Shown here one piece after another: positions 8,429 to 18,305 of a stretch of DNA of 64,000 nt. Source of the stretch: Pseudomonas sp. AKS31 (GTDB lineage Bacteria; Pseudomonadota; Gammaproteobacteria; Pseudomonadales; Pseudomonadaceae). The stretch spans positions 860,097 through 924,096 of the forward strand of contig NZ_JAMLFX010000002.1 in NCBI RefSeq assembly GCF_023634765.1, given 5' to 3'. How positions within the stretch are numbered: position 1 is the first letter of the stretch; each line of letters starts with the position of its first letter. The notes beneath the pieces were generated by a model, which worked only from the letters and a program-made list of their open reading frames with translations, did no database searches and was not told where the DNA came from. A program made the translations under genes and the position numbers.

Positions 8429-9727
8429 ATGAAAACCGCAACCCTCGCCACCCGCCGCTGGTGGTACATCATGCCCATCGTGTTCATCACCTACAGCCTG
8501 GCGTATCTGGATCGCGCCAACTACGGCTTTGCCGCTGCCTCGGGCATGGCCGAAGACCTGATGATCACCCCGGGCCTGTCATCGCTGCTCGGTGCGCTGT
8601 TCTTCCTCGGGTACTTTTTCTTCCAGGTGCCGGGTGCGATCTACGCGCAAAAACACAGCGTGAAGAAACTGATTTTCGTCAGCCTGATTCTCTGGGGCGG
8701 CCTCGCCACGTTGACCGGCGTGGTCTCCAACGCCTATTGGCTGATCGTCATCCGCTTCATGCTCGGCGTGGTCGAAGCCGCTGTAATGCCGGCGATGCTG
8801 GTGTATCTGTGCCATTGGTTTACCCGTGCCGAACGCTCGCGGGCCAATACCTTTCTGATCCTTGGCAACCCGGTGACGATGCTGTGGATGTCGGTGGTTT
8901 CGGGTTATCTGGTGCAGCATTTCAGCTGGCGCTGGATGTTCATCATCGAGGGCCTGCCGGCGGTGCTCTGGGCGTTTATCTGGTGGCGTCTGGCCGATGA
9001 TCGTCCGGCGCAGGCCAAGTGGCTCAACGAGCAGGAAAAGCAGGATCTGGAAAGCGCACTGGCTGCTGAACAGGTCGGTATCAAAGCAGTGAAGAACTAC
9101 GCCGAGGCGTTCCGTTCGCCGAAGGTGATCATTCTCGCGCTGCAGTTTTTCTGCTGGAGCATCGGCGTTTACGGCTTCGTACTGTGGCTGCCGTCGATCC
9201 TCAAGGCCGGCGCGCAAATGGACATGATCGAGGCCGGCTGGCTGTCGGCGCTGCCGTATCTGGCGGCGGTGATTGGCATGCTTGTGGTGTCGTGGGGTTC
9301 GGACAAGTTGCAGAAGCGCAAACGCTTCGTCTGGCCGCCACTGCTGATCGCATCGATCGCGTTTTACGGCTCCTACGCGCTGGGCGCAGAGCACTTCTGG
9401 TGGTCGTACACGCTGCTGGTGATTGCCGGCGCGTGCATGTACGCACCTTACGGGCCGTTCTTTGCCATCGTCCCGGAGATTCTCCCGGCCAACGTTGCCG
9501 GCGGCGCGATGGCGCTGATCAACAGCATGGGCGCACTTGGTTCATTCGGCGGCTCGTATCTGGTCGGTTACCTGAACAGCTCCACCGGTTCGCCCGGCGC
9601 TTCGTACCTGTTGATGAGCGGCGCGTTGCTGCTGTCGGTGGTGCTGACAATTTTTCTCAAGCCCGGCGCCAGTGATCGCGTCGTCGCCAAAGCCGTCGCC
9701 ACGCGTGCCGTGCCGGCGCATTCCTGA
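8429..9727 (+). CDS. kguT: KguT, 2-ketogluconate MFS transporter
   Basis: A 432-residue major facilitator of the anion:cation symporter (ACS) type with 12 predicted membrane helices. It has the family start (YIMPIVFITYSLAYLDRANYGFAAA) and the loop WFTRAERSRAN. From operon position it imports 2-ketogluconate across the inner membrane. ATG follows AGGAG; kguD begins 13 bases after its stop. Confidence 0.9.
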   Translation: MKTATLATRRWWYIMPIVFITYSLAYLDRANYGFAAASGMAEDLMITPGLSSLLGALFFLGYFFFQVPGAIYAQKHSVKKLIFVSLILWGGLATLTGVVSNAYWLIVIRFMLGVVEAAVMPAMLVYLCHWFTRAERSRANTFLILGNPVTMLWMSVVSGYLVQHFSWRWMFIIEGLPAVLWAFIWWRLADDRPAQAKWLNEQEKQDLESALAAEQVGIKAVKNYAEAFRSPKVIILALQFFCWSIGVYGFVLWLPSILKAGAQMDMIEAGWLSALPYLAAVIGMLVVSWGSDKLQKRKRFVWPPLLIASIAFYGSYALGAEHFWWSYTLLVIAGACMYAPYGPFFAIVPEILPANVAGGAMALINSMGALGSFGGSYLVGYLNSSTGSPGASYLLMSGALLLSVVLTIFLKPGASDRVVAKAVATRAVPAHS

Positions 9728-9740
9728 AGAGACTTTTGCC

Positions 9741-10718
9741 ATGAAAAAACAGGTCGTGTTGTACAAGAAACTTTCACCCGCGTTGATGGCTCGTCTGCAA
9801 GAGCAGTGTGAGGTGACGCTGATCAACAGCCTCGACGCCGACGGCCTCATGCAACTGCGCGATGCCCTGCCCCGCGCCCACGGTTTGCTCGGCGCCAGCC
9901 TGAAACTCGACGCAGCGTTGCTCGATCTCGCGCCGCAACTCGAAGCCATCGCCAGCGTCTCGGTCGGGGTCGATAACTACGACATCGATTACCTGAGTCA
10001 GCGCAAGATCCTCCTGAGCAACACCCCGGACGTGCTCACCGAAACCACCGCTGACACCGGTTTTGCGCTGATCCTCGCTGCCGCCCGGCGTGTAGTGGAA
10101 CTGGCGAACATGGTGCGCAGCGGCCAATGGAACCGCAACATCGGCCCAGTGCATTTCGGCACCGATGTGCATGGCAAGACGCTGGGGATTATCGGCATGG
10201 GCCGTATCGGCGAAGCGCTGGCGCAGCGTGGGCATTTCGGATTCGGCATGCCGGTGATCTATCACAGCCAGTCGCGCAAACCGGCGGTCGAGGCGCGATT
10301 CGATGCGCAATACCGCAGCCTGGAAGATCTGCTCAAGCAGGCCGACTTCATTTGCCTGACCTTGCCGCTGACGGCGCAGACCGAAGGCTTGATCGGCGCC
10401 GAGCAGTTCGCGCTGATGCGCCCGGAAAGCATTTTCATCAACATCTCGCGGGGCAAGGTGGTCGATGAAGCGGCGATGATCGAGGCGCTGCGTCATCAGC
10501 GGATTCGTGCCGCGGGGCTGGATGTGTTCGAACGTGAGCCGCTGAATCATGATTCGCCGCTGTTGCAACTGAACAATGTGGTGGCGACACCGCACATGGG
10601 CTCGGCGACGCATGAGACGCGCGAGGCGATGGCGCGCTGTGCGGTGGAGAATCTGTTGGCGGCGCTGAAGGGAGAGAAACCGGCGAATCTGGTGAATCCA
10701 TCGGCCTGGCAGGGCTGA
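9741..10718 (+). CDS. kguD: KguD, 2-keto-6-phosphogluconate reductase
   Basis: NAD(P)H-dependent D-2-hydroxyacid dehydrogenase, 325 residues, reducing 2-keto-6-phosphogluconate to 6-phosphogluconate for the Entner-Doudoroff route. The nucleotide-binding motif GIIGMGRIGEALA lies near residue 150. Catalytic-region blocks follow: NISRGKVVDEAAM, FEREPL and ATPHMGSAT, supplying the Arg, Glu and His of the family. An ATG at 9672 in the same frame lies inside kguT; the one at 9741, after AAGAG, is the better start. It is the last gene of the operon. Confidence 0.92.
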   Translation: MKKQVVLYKKLSPALMARLQEQCEVTLINSLDADGLMQLRDALPRAHGLLGASLKLDAALLDLAPQLEAIASVSVGVDNYDIDYLSQRKILLSNTPDVLTETTADTGFALILAAARRVVELANMVRSGQWNRNIGPVHFGTDVHGKTLGIIGMGRIGEALAQRGHFGFGMPVIYHSQSRKPAVEARFDAQYRSLEDLLKQADFICLTLPLTAQTEGLIGAEQFALMRPESIFINISRGKVVDEAAMIEALRHQRIRAAGLDVFEREPLNHDSPLLQLNNVVATPHMGSATHETREAMARCAVENLLAALKGEKPANLVNPSAWQG

Positions 10719-10743
10719 AATTTTCATTGCCTGTTCTGGCCCC

Positions 10744-10834
10744 TTCGCTGGCAAGCCAGCTCCCACAGGGTTCTCGAGCGGACACAAATATCATGTCCAC
10801 CTCAAATCACTGTGGGAGCTGGCTTGCCAGCGAT
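10744..10834. repeat. REP/BIME pair after kguD
   Basis: Inverted arms TTCGCTGGCAAGCCAGCTCC and its complement, about 40 bases apart, lie between the convergent kguD and aruH and may serve as the 3' boundary of both transcripts. Confidence 0.85.
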
Positions 10835-10861
10835 GGGGCCAGTGCATGCAACACAAAGTCA

Positions 10862-12049
10862 TCAAGCACTACGCACCTGTAAAAGCTGCGCCGCACACAA
10901 GGCAATCCGCGCACAGGCATCCGCGAGTTTCACCCGATCGACCACCAAACCAATACGGATATGCCCCGCCGCACTCGGCCCGAATGCCTCACCGGCCAGC
11001 ACCGACACGCCGTAACCCTCCAGCAACTGCTCGGCAAACGCCTGGGCATCCAGCCCCGTTTGGCGCACATCGACCATCACGAACATGCCGCCATCAGGAC
11101 GAATCGGATAAAGCCCCGGACAACCGTGCAGACGCTCGCAGACCAGATCCCGGCGCAGGCGATACTCCTCGCGCATCTGCGTCACTTCCGGCAAATCGGT
11201 CTCCAGCGCAATCTGCGCGGCTTTCTGCACAAAATCCGGCAACCCGAACAACATGCTCAGCGACAAATTGACCAAATGCTCGGCCAGCGACTTCGGCCCG
11301 ATCATCCAGCCGATGCGCCACCCGGTCATGGCGTGGGATTTCGACAGGCTGTTGATGGTTGCCGTGCGTTCGGCCATGCCCGGCAAACTCGCCGGGCTGA
11401 CGTGCTGACCTTCGTAAAGCAGTTCGCTGTAGACCTCGTCGCTGATCAGCCACAAGTCATGGCGGATACACAGCGCCGCCAGTTCTTGCCAGATCAGCAG
11501 TGACAGGCTCGCGCCGCTGGGGTTGTTCGGACTGTTGAGCAGCATGGCGCGGGTTTTCGGGGTGATGCGCGCGGCGACGTCGAGCGGGTCGACGCGAAAG
11601 CCGTTTTCCGGACGCACCGGCACCGGCACCACCGTTGCGCCGCACGCGCCAAACACGCCTTCGTAGGTGACGTACATGGGTTCGGCGACGATCACTTCAT
11701 CGCCGGGATCGAGCAGACATTGCGCCACCGAATACACCGCGCATTGCGCGCCGGGCATGATGATCACGTGGTCGGCATCCACCGCCTGCCCGCTGCGCCG
11801 CCGATGGCGTTCGGCAATCAGCGTGCGCAGCGCCAAACGACCTCGCACTTCGGAGTAATGGGTATCGCCTGCCAGCAAGCTGTCGATCGCACCGTGGACA
11901 ATCGGCAGCGGTGTATCGAAATCCGGGTCGCCAACGCTCAGCAGCAGGATATCGACTCCCTCGGCGCGCAACTCCAGCGCTCGGTCATGAATCTGCCAGG
12001 CCGCTGCTCCCTCCCCGGCGATTCGTTGGGTCAAGGCTGAATAGCGCAT
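10862..12049 (-). CDS. aruH: AruH, arginine:pyruvate transaminase
   Basis: PLP-dependent class I/II aminotransferase, 395 residues, first enzyme of the arginine transaminase route (L-arginine plus pyruvate to 2-ketoarginine plus alanine). Visible are the family opening (MRYSALTQRIAGEGAAAW), the block LLLSVGDPDFDTP, LNSPNNPSGA, ISDEVYSELL and the PLP lysine in SLSKSHAMTGWRIGW. The start at 12049 has an AGGAG eight bases upstream; a longer frame to 12094 would run into the neighbouring chemoreceptor gene. The sequence closely resembles P. aeruginosa AruH as I remember it. Its usual partner aruI is not in the window. Confidence 0.88.
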   Translation of the reverse strand: MRYSALTQRIAGEGAAAWQIHDRALELRAEGVDILLLSVGDPDFDTPLPIVHGAIDSLLAGDTHYSEVRGRLALRTLIAERHRRRSGQAVDADHVIIMPGAQCAVYSVAQCLLDPGDEVIVAEPMYVTYEGVFGACGATVVPVPVRPENGFRVDPLDVAARITPKTRAMLLNSPNNPSGASLSLLIWQELAALCIRHDLWLISDEVYSELLYEGQHVSPASLPGMAERTATINSLSKSHAMTGWRIGWMIGPKSLAEHLVNLSLSMLFGLPDFVQKAAQIALETDLPEVTQMREEYRLRRDLVCERLHGCPGLYPIRPDGGMFVMVDVRQTGLDAQAFAEQLLEGYGVSVLAGEAFGPSAAGHIRIGLVVDRVKLADACARIALCAAQLLQVRSA

Positions 12050-12090
12050 GTACGTCTCCTGATTGCGCGGTCTCCAGCCTTCACCGTATC

Positions 12091-13716
12091 TCAAATCACG
12101 AAACGCGCCACCATGGCATTCAAATCCACCGCCAGACGCGACAGTTCGTGAGTCGCGGCGCTGGTCTGGTTGGCCCCGGCAGCCGATTGCGTGGCCAGAT
12201 CGCGGATGTTGACCAGGTTGCGGTCGACCTCGCGCGAGACTTGCGCCTGTTCTTCCGAAGCGCTCGCGATCACCAGGTTGCGTTCGTTGATCTGATGGAT
12301 CGACTGGGTGATCTGCTCCAGCGCCACGCCGGCCGCGCGGGCCATTTCCAGGGTGGTCTGGGTGCGCTGATTGCTTTGCTGCATCGACGACACCGCTTCG
12401 CCGGTGCCGTTCTGGATACCGGCGACCATTTTCTCAATCTCTTGGGTCGATTGCGCGGTGCGATGGGCCAATGCCCGAACCTCGTCCGCGACCACGGCAA
12501 AACCACGCCCGGCCTCACCGGCGCGTGCGGCTTCGATTGCGGCGTTGAGCGCCAGCAGGTTGGTCTGTTCGGCGATGGCGCGGATCACATCGAGCACTTT
12601 GCCGATATCACGGCCCTGCGCGGCCAGGCCTTCGATCATGTGCGCGGTGTTCTGCACGTCATGGGTCATGGTCTGGATCGCGTCGACGGTTTTCACCACT
12701 TGATCGCGACCTTCGCGGGCGGCGTGGGTCGATTGATTCGAGGCCTCGGAGGTCGACACGGCGTTGCGCGCGACCTCTTCGACCGCGGCGGTCATCTCGT
12801 TGACCGCGGTGGCGGCTTGCTCGATTTCATTGTTCTGCTGCTGCAGGCCCCGGGAGGCTTCTTCGGTTACCGCGCTGAGTTCTTCGGCAGCGGCGCCCAG
12901 TTGGGTGGCGGAGCCGGCGATCTGTTCGATGGTTTTGCGCAGGTTGCTCTGCATGGTGGCCAGTGCCTGCAGCAACTGCGTCGCTTCATCCTTGCCGTCG
13001 ATTTCGATGGTTTTGCTCAGGTTGCCGTCGGCAATGGTTTGCGCAGCCAGTACGGCACGGTTCAGCGGGGTGACGATGCTGCGAGTCAGCAGCCAGGCCA
13101 GTAGCACGGTGGCCAGCGCTGCGATCACGGCAACGATGATGATCCCGGTCACGGCGCTGTCGTAGTGTTCACCCGCCTTGGTGGCCGCCGTTTTCGCATC
13201 GGTCGTGTTGATTGCAATCAGCTTGTTGAGCTGCTCGCCCATCTGGTCGGTACCCTCCTTGATCCGCGTGTTGATCAGGGTGCGCATCTCGTCGAGTTTG
13301 TCCTGACGCGACAGCTCAATCATCTGACTCTGCGCTTGCAGGTAGTTGTCCAGGGTGGTTGAGAAGGTCTGGTAGATTGCACGTTCTTCAGGGCCTGCCG
13401 GCAGCGCGGCATAGCTGGCCTGAGCCTTGCGCGCCTTGTCGACCAGCACGGCAATGCGCGTTTGCGCCTCTTGCAGGCTGGCCGGCTCGCGATTGACCAG
13501 TACACGGAACGACAGGATGCGCATGCGCAGGACGTTTTCCGTTACCGCACTGAGGTGAGTGACGCTGGGCAATTGCGTCGAGTCCATGTCGATCGAAGCC
13601 TGACGGATGATCGACATGCGATTGACGGCGAACACACCGAGCACGATCACCAGCAAGGCGATAAAGGCAAAACCGAGAAAGGCACGGGGCGCGATATTCA
13701 GGTTAAGCAGGGACAT
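12091..13716 (-). CDS. methyl-accepting chemotaxis protein, 4HB type
   Basis: A 541-residue transmembrane chemoreceptor. TM1 is around residues 9-29, followed by a mainly helical periplasmic sensor of about 155 residues (four-helix-bundle type), TM2 around 187-207, HAMP to about 262, then the cytoplasmic signalling helices. The hairpin tip is clear ([19 protein letters not shown], near 385-405). The ligand cannot be read from the sequence, and there is no C-terminal CheR/CheB tether pentapeptide. It lies upstream of aruH on the same strand, 41 bases away, but a functional link is unproven. Confidence 0.93.
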   Translation of the reverse strand: MSLLNLNIAPRAFLGFAFIALLVIVLGVFAVNRMSIIRQASIDMDSTQLPSVTHLSAVTENVLRMRILSFRVLVNREPASLQEAQTRIAVLVDKARKAQASYAALPAGPEERAIYQTFSTTLDNYLQAQSQMIELSRQDKLDEMRTLINTRIKEGTDQMGEQLNKLIAINTTDAKTAATKAGEHYDSAVTGIIIVAVIAALATVLLAWLLTRSIVTPLNRAVLAAQTIADGNLSKTIEIDGKDEATQLLQALATMQSNLRKTIEQIAGSATQLGAAAEELSAVTEEASRGLQQQNNEIEQAATAVNEMTAAVEEVARNAVSTSEASNQSTHAAREGRDQVVKTVDAIQTMTHDVQNTAHMIEGLAAQGRDIGKVLDVIRAIAEQTNLLALNAAIEAARAGEAGRGFAVVADEVRALAHRTAQSTQEIEKMVAGIQNGTGEAVSSMQQSNQRTQTTLEMARAAGVALEQITQSIHQINERNLVIASASEEQAQVSREVDRNLVNIRDLATQSAAGANQTSAATHELSRLAVDLNAMVARFVI

Positions 13717-13918
13717 AGTTGAGCTCTCGAAAGATAGAAACTACGAGCGTCCATGCGTCATCACTGGCCCGAGGGGCGGGCTCAGTCCGGCGTCACTGTT
13801 TTTTAGGAAGTTTGGTGCGCGCCTGTTGGTTGTATCGGCCAGGCTTTAGGAAGATTGCGGGTCAAGAGCAACTATTTTTCCGGGTGTTACAACAATGAAA
13901 CACTGGAGGATCGCTTTG

Positions 13919-14003
13919 TGTAGGAGCTGCCGAAGGCTGCGATCTTTTGATTTGAGCTTTTAAAAGAAAAATCAAAAGATCGCAGCCTTCGGCAGCTCCT
14001 ACA
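13919..14003. repeat. REP-type inverted repeat, TGTAGGAGC family
   Basis: Arms of about 35 bases beginning TGTAGGAGCTGCCGAAGGCT and ending in the complement at 14003. It occupies the 307-base gap between the chemoreceptor and glycerate kinase genes; nothing else recognisable is in that gap. Confidence 0.85.
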
Positions 14004-14023
14004 GGGGTAGATCCCGATCTGGC

Positions 14024-15163
14024 TCAGCGCTTGGCGGCGAGCTGCCAGACGCGGGCGATGTCCGTGGCGCGTTCACGCAGCAGGCGCGGTGCTTCGGCGC
14101 AGGCCTGTTCCAACGTCATCGGCCCGCTAGTCACGGCGAATGCCGCATCGATGCCGTGTTCGTAGAGTTCTTGGTAACCCTCGCCCAAGGTACCGGCAAT
14201 GACAACCACTGGCACATCATGCCGTTTGGCAATCCGCGCAACACCGAATGGGGTCTTGCCGCGCAAGGTCTGCGCATCGAATCGCCCTTCTCCGGTGATA
14301 ACCAGATCGGCACCTTTGACCGCTTCGGCGAGGCCGACCAGTTCGGCGACCACTTCCACCCCGGCCTGGAATTGCGCGCCGAGAAAGGCCTTGGCTGCGA
14401 ACCCCAAACCACCCGCCGCACCGCTGCCCGGTTCGTCTCGAACGTCTTTACCCAAGGCTTGCGCACACAGTTCGGCGAAGTGCGCCAACGCCTGATCGAG
14501 TTGCTGCACCTGCGTCGGCGACGCGCCTTTCTGCGGGCCGAAAATCGCTGAAGCACCGTGCGGGCCGCACAGGGGATTGTTCACGTCCGCAGCAATATCG
14601 AAACGCACCTGCGCCAGACGCGGGTCGAGTTCGCTCAGGTCCAAGCGTGCCAATTGCGCCAGTGCCAAGCCACCGGGCACCAACGCTTGATGCTGTGCAT
14701 CGAACAACTTCACGCCCAGCGCCTGCATCGCCCCGGCGCCACCATCGTTGGTGGCACTGCCGCCAATTGCCAGAATCACCCGTTGCGCGCCGGCCTCCAG
14801 TGCCGCGCGAATCAATTCGCCGGTGCCGAAAGTGCTGCTGATGCAGGCATCGCGTTGCCCCGGCGGCACCAATTGCAAGCCGCTGGCTTCAGCCATTTCA
14901 ATGATTGCGGTGTGGTTGTGCGGCAACCAGCCCCACGCGGCGTCGACGGCTGTGCCCAGCGGGCCACGCACACGGGTGCGGCGCAGTTCGCCTTCGCAGG
15001 CAGCCAGAATCGATTCGACCGTGCCTTCGCCGCCATCAGCCATCGGGCATTTGATCATCGTTGCCCGCGGCCAGACCTGAGCCAGGCCGAGGGCGATGGC
15101 TTCGGAGACACCTTGGGCACTCAGGCTGTCCTTGAACGAGTCGGGGGCGATGACGATTTTCAT
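14024..15163 (-). CDS. glycerate kinase (GarK/GlxK type)
   Basis: ATP-dependent glycerate kinase, 379 residues, feeding glycerate from glucarate/galactarate or glyoxylate metabolism into central carbon flow. The start MKIVIAPDSFKDSLSA is diagnostic for the family, as are CPMADGGEGTVE near residue 42, ILAIGGSATNDGGAGAMQALG near 127, and ITGEGRFDAQTLRGKTP near 300. The ATG at 15163 has GGAGA upstream; the longer frame to 15232 has no ribosome site. Next upstream on the same strand is a CdaR-type regulator, the usual partner. Confidence 0.9.
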   Translation of the reverse strand: MKIVIAPDSFKDSLSAQGVSEAIALGLAQVWPRATMIKCPMADGGEGTVESILAACEGELRRTRVRGPLGTAVDAAWGWLPHNHTAIIEMAEASGLQLVPPGQRDACISSTFGTGELIRAALEAGAQRVILAIGGSATNDGGAGAMQALGVKLFDAQHQALVPGGLALAQLARLDLSELDPRLAQVRFDIAADVNNPLCGPHGASAIFGPQKGASPTQVQQLDQALAHFAELCAQALGKDVRDEPGSGAAGGLGFAAKAFLGAQFQAGVEVVAELVGLAEAVKGADLVITGEGRFDAQTLRGKTPFGVARIAKRHDVPVVVIAGTLGEGYQELYEHGIDAAFAVTSGPMTLEQACAEAPRLLRERATDIARVWQLAAKR

Positions 15164-15294
15164 GGAAATTCTCCGTTTGCAATGCCCCTCATGCTGCCAG
15201 TCGGCCTGCGCCTTGACGCCTGTCCGCTGCACAAGTGGCGGGGGCGTTTATTGTTCATTTTCACAAAGACAGGGAAAGTGGCGGTGAATGTTCG

Positions 15295-15397
15295 GCCGCC
15301 ATCGCTGGCAAGCCAGCTCCCACAGGGATTGTCGGTAAACACAAATGTTGTGAACACCATCAACCTTTGTGGGAGCTGGCTTGCCAGCGATGGCGGC
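15295..15397. repeat. REP/BIME pair between glycerate kinase and cdaR
   Basis: Perfect 30-base arms beginning GCCGCCATCGCTGGCAAGCC, complement ending at 15397. The stem continues beyond the common REP core. Confidence 0.88.
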
Positions 15398-15409
15398 CTC
15401 AAAAACACC

Positions 15410-16531
15410 TCATGCCGAAATGTCAGTCTGGGGCAGCAGCTGCACCCCCAGATACAGCGCCAGCATCCCATCAAGCCGCAACGGATCAACCCCACTCAAC
15501 TCGGCAATCCGCTCCATCCGATACCGCAAACTGTTGCGATGAATCCCCAGCGCATCGGCACACGCCTGACTCTGGCCATCGTGCTCACACCAACTGCGCA
15601 ACGTCGCCAGCAATTGGCCGTTGCCGTCCTTGGCGATCACTTTACGCAACGGTTTGAGCAATTCGTCCAGCGCATCGTCATTGCGATGCCGCCACAACAT
15701 CACCGGCAATCGATAGCGGTTCAGCGTCAGCAATCGCGAATGCGGTAACACTTCGCGGCCATAGGCGAGCAAGTCGCCCACACGCCGATAGCAACGACGC
15801 AGCCCGGCGAGTCCATCGGCCTGCCCGCCCACGGCGATACGCAGAATCTTCCAGCCGAGGCCGTCGAGTTTTTCCAGCAAGCGATCATGCTCGACGTTTT
15901 GACTCGCCGGCCGGCACCACAACAGCGATGACTTCGCCGAACTCACGCACCAGCTATCGGGATAACGCGACGTCAGCCAGGCACTCAGCGCCTCGACGGT
16001 TTGCCCCGGCCCATGCTCAAGGCCCAGCTCGAACAGATACGGCACCCGCGTCAATTGCGGCTTGAGGCCAAGTTGTTGCGCCTCATCGACCAGACGCGGC
16101 GAATCCCCCGCCTCGCTCAGCAGCAGCGCCAGCAAATCATCACAACGCTGACGCCGCCATTGCTGCTCGGCCTGCTGATTGCGCTGGCCGACGAGCATTT
16201 CGGCGGTCATGCGCACCAGTTCGGCGTAGGTTCGCAATTGTTCCGGTTCGCCAGTGATGCCGAGTACTCCGATCAAGCGCTGATCGAGCAACAGCGGCAG
16301 GTTGATCCCCGGTTGCACGCCCTTCAAATGCACAGCGGTCTGCGCGTCGATCTCGACCACGCGACCGTTGGCCAACACCAGTTGCGCGCCTTCGTGACGG
16401 GTGTTGATGCGCTCCGGTTCGCCGCTGCCGAGGATCAGCCCCTGGCTGTCCATGACGTTGACGTTGTAGGGCAAAATGGCCATGGCCCGGTCGACGATGT
16501 CCTGGGCGAGGTCGTGATCGAGTTCGAACAT
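15410..16531 (-). CDS. cdaR: CdaR-type sugar diacid recognition regulator
   Basis: A 373-residue transcription factor of the CdaR family, which in E. coli activates glucarate, galactarate and glycerate genes. The N-terminal diacid-recognition domain starts MFELDHDLAQDIVDRAM and spans about residues 1-135. The C-terminal PucR-type HTH reads ACADALGIHRNSLRYRMERI near residue 330. The start at 16531 is the natural family start; the open frame continues to 17665 only as antisense of the MFS gene. It is divergent from that carrier gene across 171 bases, so it probably controls it. Confidence 0.88.
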   Translation of the reverse strand: MFELDHDLAQDIVDRAMAILPYNVNVMDSQGLILGSGEPERINTRHEGAQLVLANGRVVEIDAQTAVHLKGVQPGINLPLLLDQRLIGVLGITGEPEQLRTYAELVRMTAEMLVGQRNQQAEQQWRRQRCDDLLALLLSEAGDSPRLVDEAQQLGLKPQLTRVPYLFELGLEHGPGQTVEALSAWLTSRYPDSWCVSSAKSSLLWCRPASQNVEHDRLLEKLDGLGWKILRIAVGGQADGLAGLRRCYRRVGDLLAYGREVLPHSRLLTLNRYRLPVMLWRHRNDDALDELLKPLRKVIAKDGNGQLLATLRSWCEHDGQSQACADALGIHRNSLRYRMERIAELSGVDPLRLDGMLALYLGVQLLPQTDISA

Positions 16532-16702
16532 AGCGGCGGCAATCCTTGATTTATGGCACTGGCGGTTGTTCACCCGCACAGGGTCTGACGGCAAACCCTG
16601 TGCGCAGGCACAAAGACAATCCAGCCAAAGGTGGCCGAGACTCTCGGGGCGATCAACGTTACCCTTTGCATCGCAAAAAATCATAATAAAGAGAGAGCCG
16701 CT

Positions 16703-18013
16703 ATGTCGCAGAGCGCCGCAGCTACCCAGACCATCGATGACGGTAAAAACGCCGTTTATAAACGCATCACCCTGCGTTTGATCCCCTTCATTTTCATCTG
16801 CTACCTGTTCAACTACCTCGACCGGGTCAACGTTGGATTCGCCAAACTGCAGATGCTTGATGCCCTGAAATTCAGCGAAACCGTGTACGGCCTCGGGGCC
16901 GGTATCTTCTTCATCGGCTACGTGCTGTGCGGCGTTCCGAGCAATCTCGCATTGACCAAATTCGGCCCACGGCGCTGGATTGCGCTGATGATGATCACTT
17001 GGGGCACGCTGTCGACCTGCCTGCTGTTCGTCACCACCCCGACCGGGTTCTACACCCTGCGCCTGTTCACCGGTGCGGCTGAAGCCGGGTTCTTCCCGGG
17101 CGTCGTGTTGTACCTCTCGCAGTGGTTCCCGACCTTCCGCCGTGGCCGGATCATGGCGTTGTTCATGTCGGCGATCCCGGTGTCCGGCCTGCTCGGCAGC
17201 CCGTTCTCCGGCTGGATTCTCAATCACTTTGCGGCAGGCCAGGGTGGTCTGGCCGGCTGGCAATGGATGTTCCTGCTGCAAGGCATTCCCACGGTGATCC
17301 TCGGCGCCCTCGCCTGGTTCCTGCTGAGCGACAGCTTCGCCAATGCCAAATGGCTGAGTCCGCATGAGCGTGCGGTGCTTGAAGCGGATCAGGCTGAAGA
17401 CCTGGCGAACAAGCCGAAATCCACCTCCGACTCGTTGCTGGCAGTGTTCAAGAACCCGACGATCTGGGCGTTCGGCCTGATCTACTTCTGCATCCAGAGC
17501 GGCGTGTACGCGATCAACTTCTGGCTGCCGTCGATCATCAAGAACCTTGGCTTCAGCGATAACCTGGTGATTGGCTGGCTGAGTGCGATTCCGTATCTGC
17601 TGGCGGCGGTGTTCATGCTGGTGGTCGGGCGTTCGGCGGACCTGCGTCAAGAGCGCCGCTGGCACTTGGTGGTGCCGATGTTGATGGGCGCGATCGGTCT
17701 GCTGATTGCGGTGAATTTCGCGGCCAACCCGGCCATAGCGATTCTGGGTTTGACCATTGCCACCATGGGCGCGCTGACTGGCCTGCCGATGTTCTGGCCG
17801 GTGCCGACGGCCATGTTGAGCGCCGGTGCTGCGGCCGGTGGGCTGGCGTTGATCAACTCGATGGGGCAGATGGCCGGGTTTCTTAGCCCGTACCTGGTGG
17901 GTTGGGTCAAGGACAGCACCGGTTCAACGGATGCGGCGTTGTATCTGCTGGCAGGCGTGATTGTGGGCGGGAGTCTGCTGGCGCTGCGCATGACGCGGGC
18001 ATTGCGCGCTTGA
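16703..18013 (+). CDS. MFS transporter, glucarate/glycerate-type (ACS family)
   Basis: A 436-residue major facilitator with 12 predicted helices, related to tartrate/glucarate/galactarate carriers (YLFNYLDRVNVGFAKLQM near residue 33; VLYLSQWFPTFRRGR near 135). Position between cdaR and the genes it would serve suggests import of glycerate, tartronate or a sugar diacid; the exact substrate is inference. The ATG at 16703 follows a purine-rich GAGAGAG stretch. No dehydratase or aldolase gene accompanies it here. Confidence 0.85.
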   Translation: MSQSAAATQTIDDGKNAVYKRITLRLIPFIFICYLFNYLDRVNVGFAKLQMLDALKFSETVYGLGAGIFFIGYVLCGVPSNLALTKFGPRRWIALMMITWGTLSTCLLFVTTPTGFYTLRLFTGAAEAGFFPGVVLYLSQWFPTFRRGRIMALFMSAIPVSGLLGSPFSGWILNHFAAGQGGLAGWQWMFLLQGIPTVILGALAWFLLSDSFANAKWLSPHERAVLEADQAEDLANKPKSTSDSLLAVFKNPTIWAFGLIYFCIQSGVYAINFWLPSIIKNLGFSDNLVIGWLSAIPYLLAAVFMLVVGRSADLRQERRWHLVVPMLMGAIGLLIAVNFAANPAIAILGLTIATMGALTGLPMFWPVPTAMLSAGAAAGGLALINSMGQMAGFLSPYLVGWVKDSTGSTDAALYLLAGVIVGGSLLALRMTRALRA

Positions 18014-18031
18014 GGTTTTGATGCACGGAAG

Positions 18032-18058
18032 AACGGCCCTTTTCAGGGTCGTTTTTTA
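18032..18058 (+). terminator. terminator after the MFS gene
   Basis: AACGGCCCT and AGGGTCGTT pair around TTTC, with one G-U pair, followed by a T run. Confidence 0.75.
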
Positions 18059-18107
18059 TTGGGAGTTTCGGCTTGGGTTTGTGTGGTGTTCTGAAGATCT
18101 TTTCCCC

Positions 18108-18305
18108 CTCACCCCAGCCCTCTCCCCCAAGGGGGCGAGGGGGAAAGGGAGCCGATTGCCGTGCTTTTCAAGATTTGAGTCCGACTCGGGAGAAGGGAAC
18201 CGATTTTGGTGCTTTTCACGACCTGAGTTCGACTCGGTATTGCACGTCGACGTATCTCGCTCAAACACCTCGGTCAGTCCCCTCTCCCTCTGGGAGAGGG
18301 TGAGG
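18108..18305. repeat. MITE-like element with CCCTCACCCCAGCCC ends
   Basis: The left end CCCTCACCCCAGCCCTCTCC and the right end (CTCTCCCTCTGGGAGAGGGT, then GAGGG) are inverted. The interior holds two related 60-base stretches (GAGTCCGACTCGGGAGAAGG and a similar copy). The ends match those of the element at 33189-33492. The right end supplies the last codons of the VOC gene. Confidence 0.65.

Noticed and set aside
16532..17665. N-terminal extension of the CdaR frame by 378 codons
   Set aside because: The extension is antisense to the MFS gene and lacks recognisable sequence; CdaR proteins begin at the MFELDHDLAQ position.
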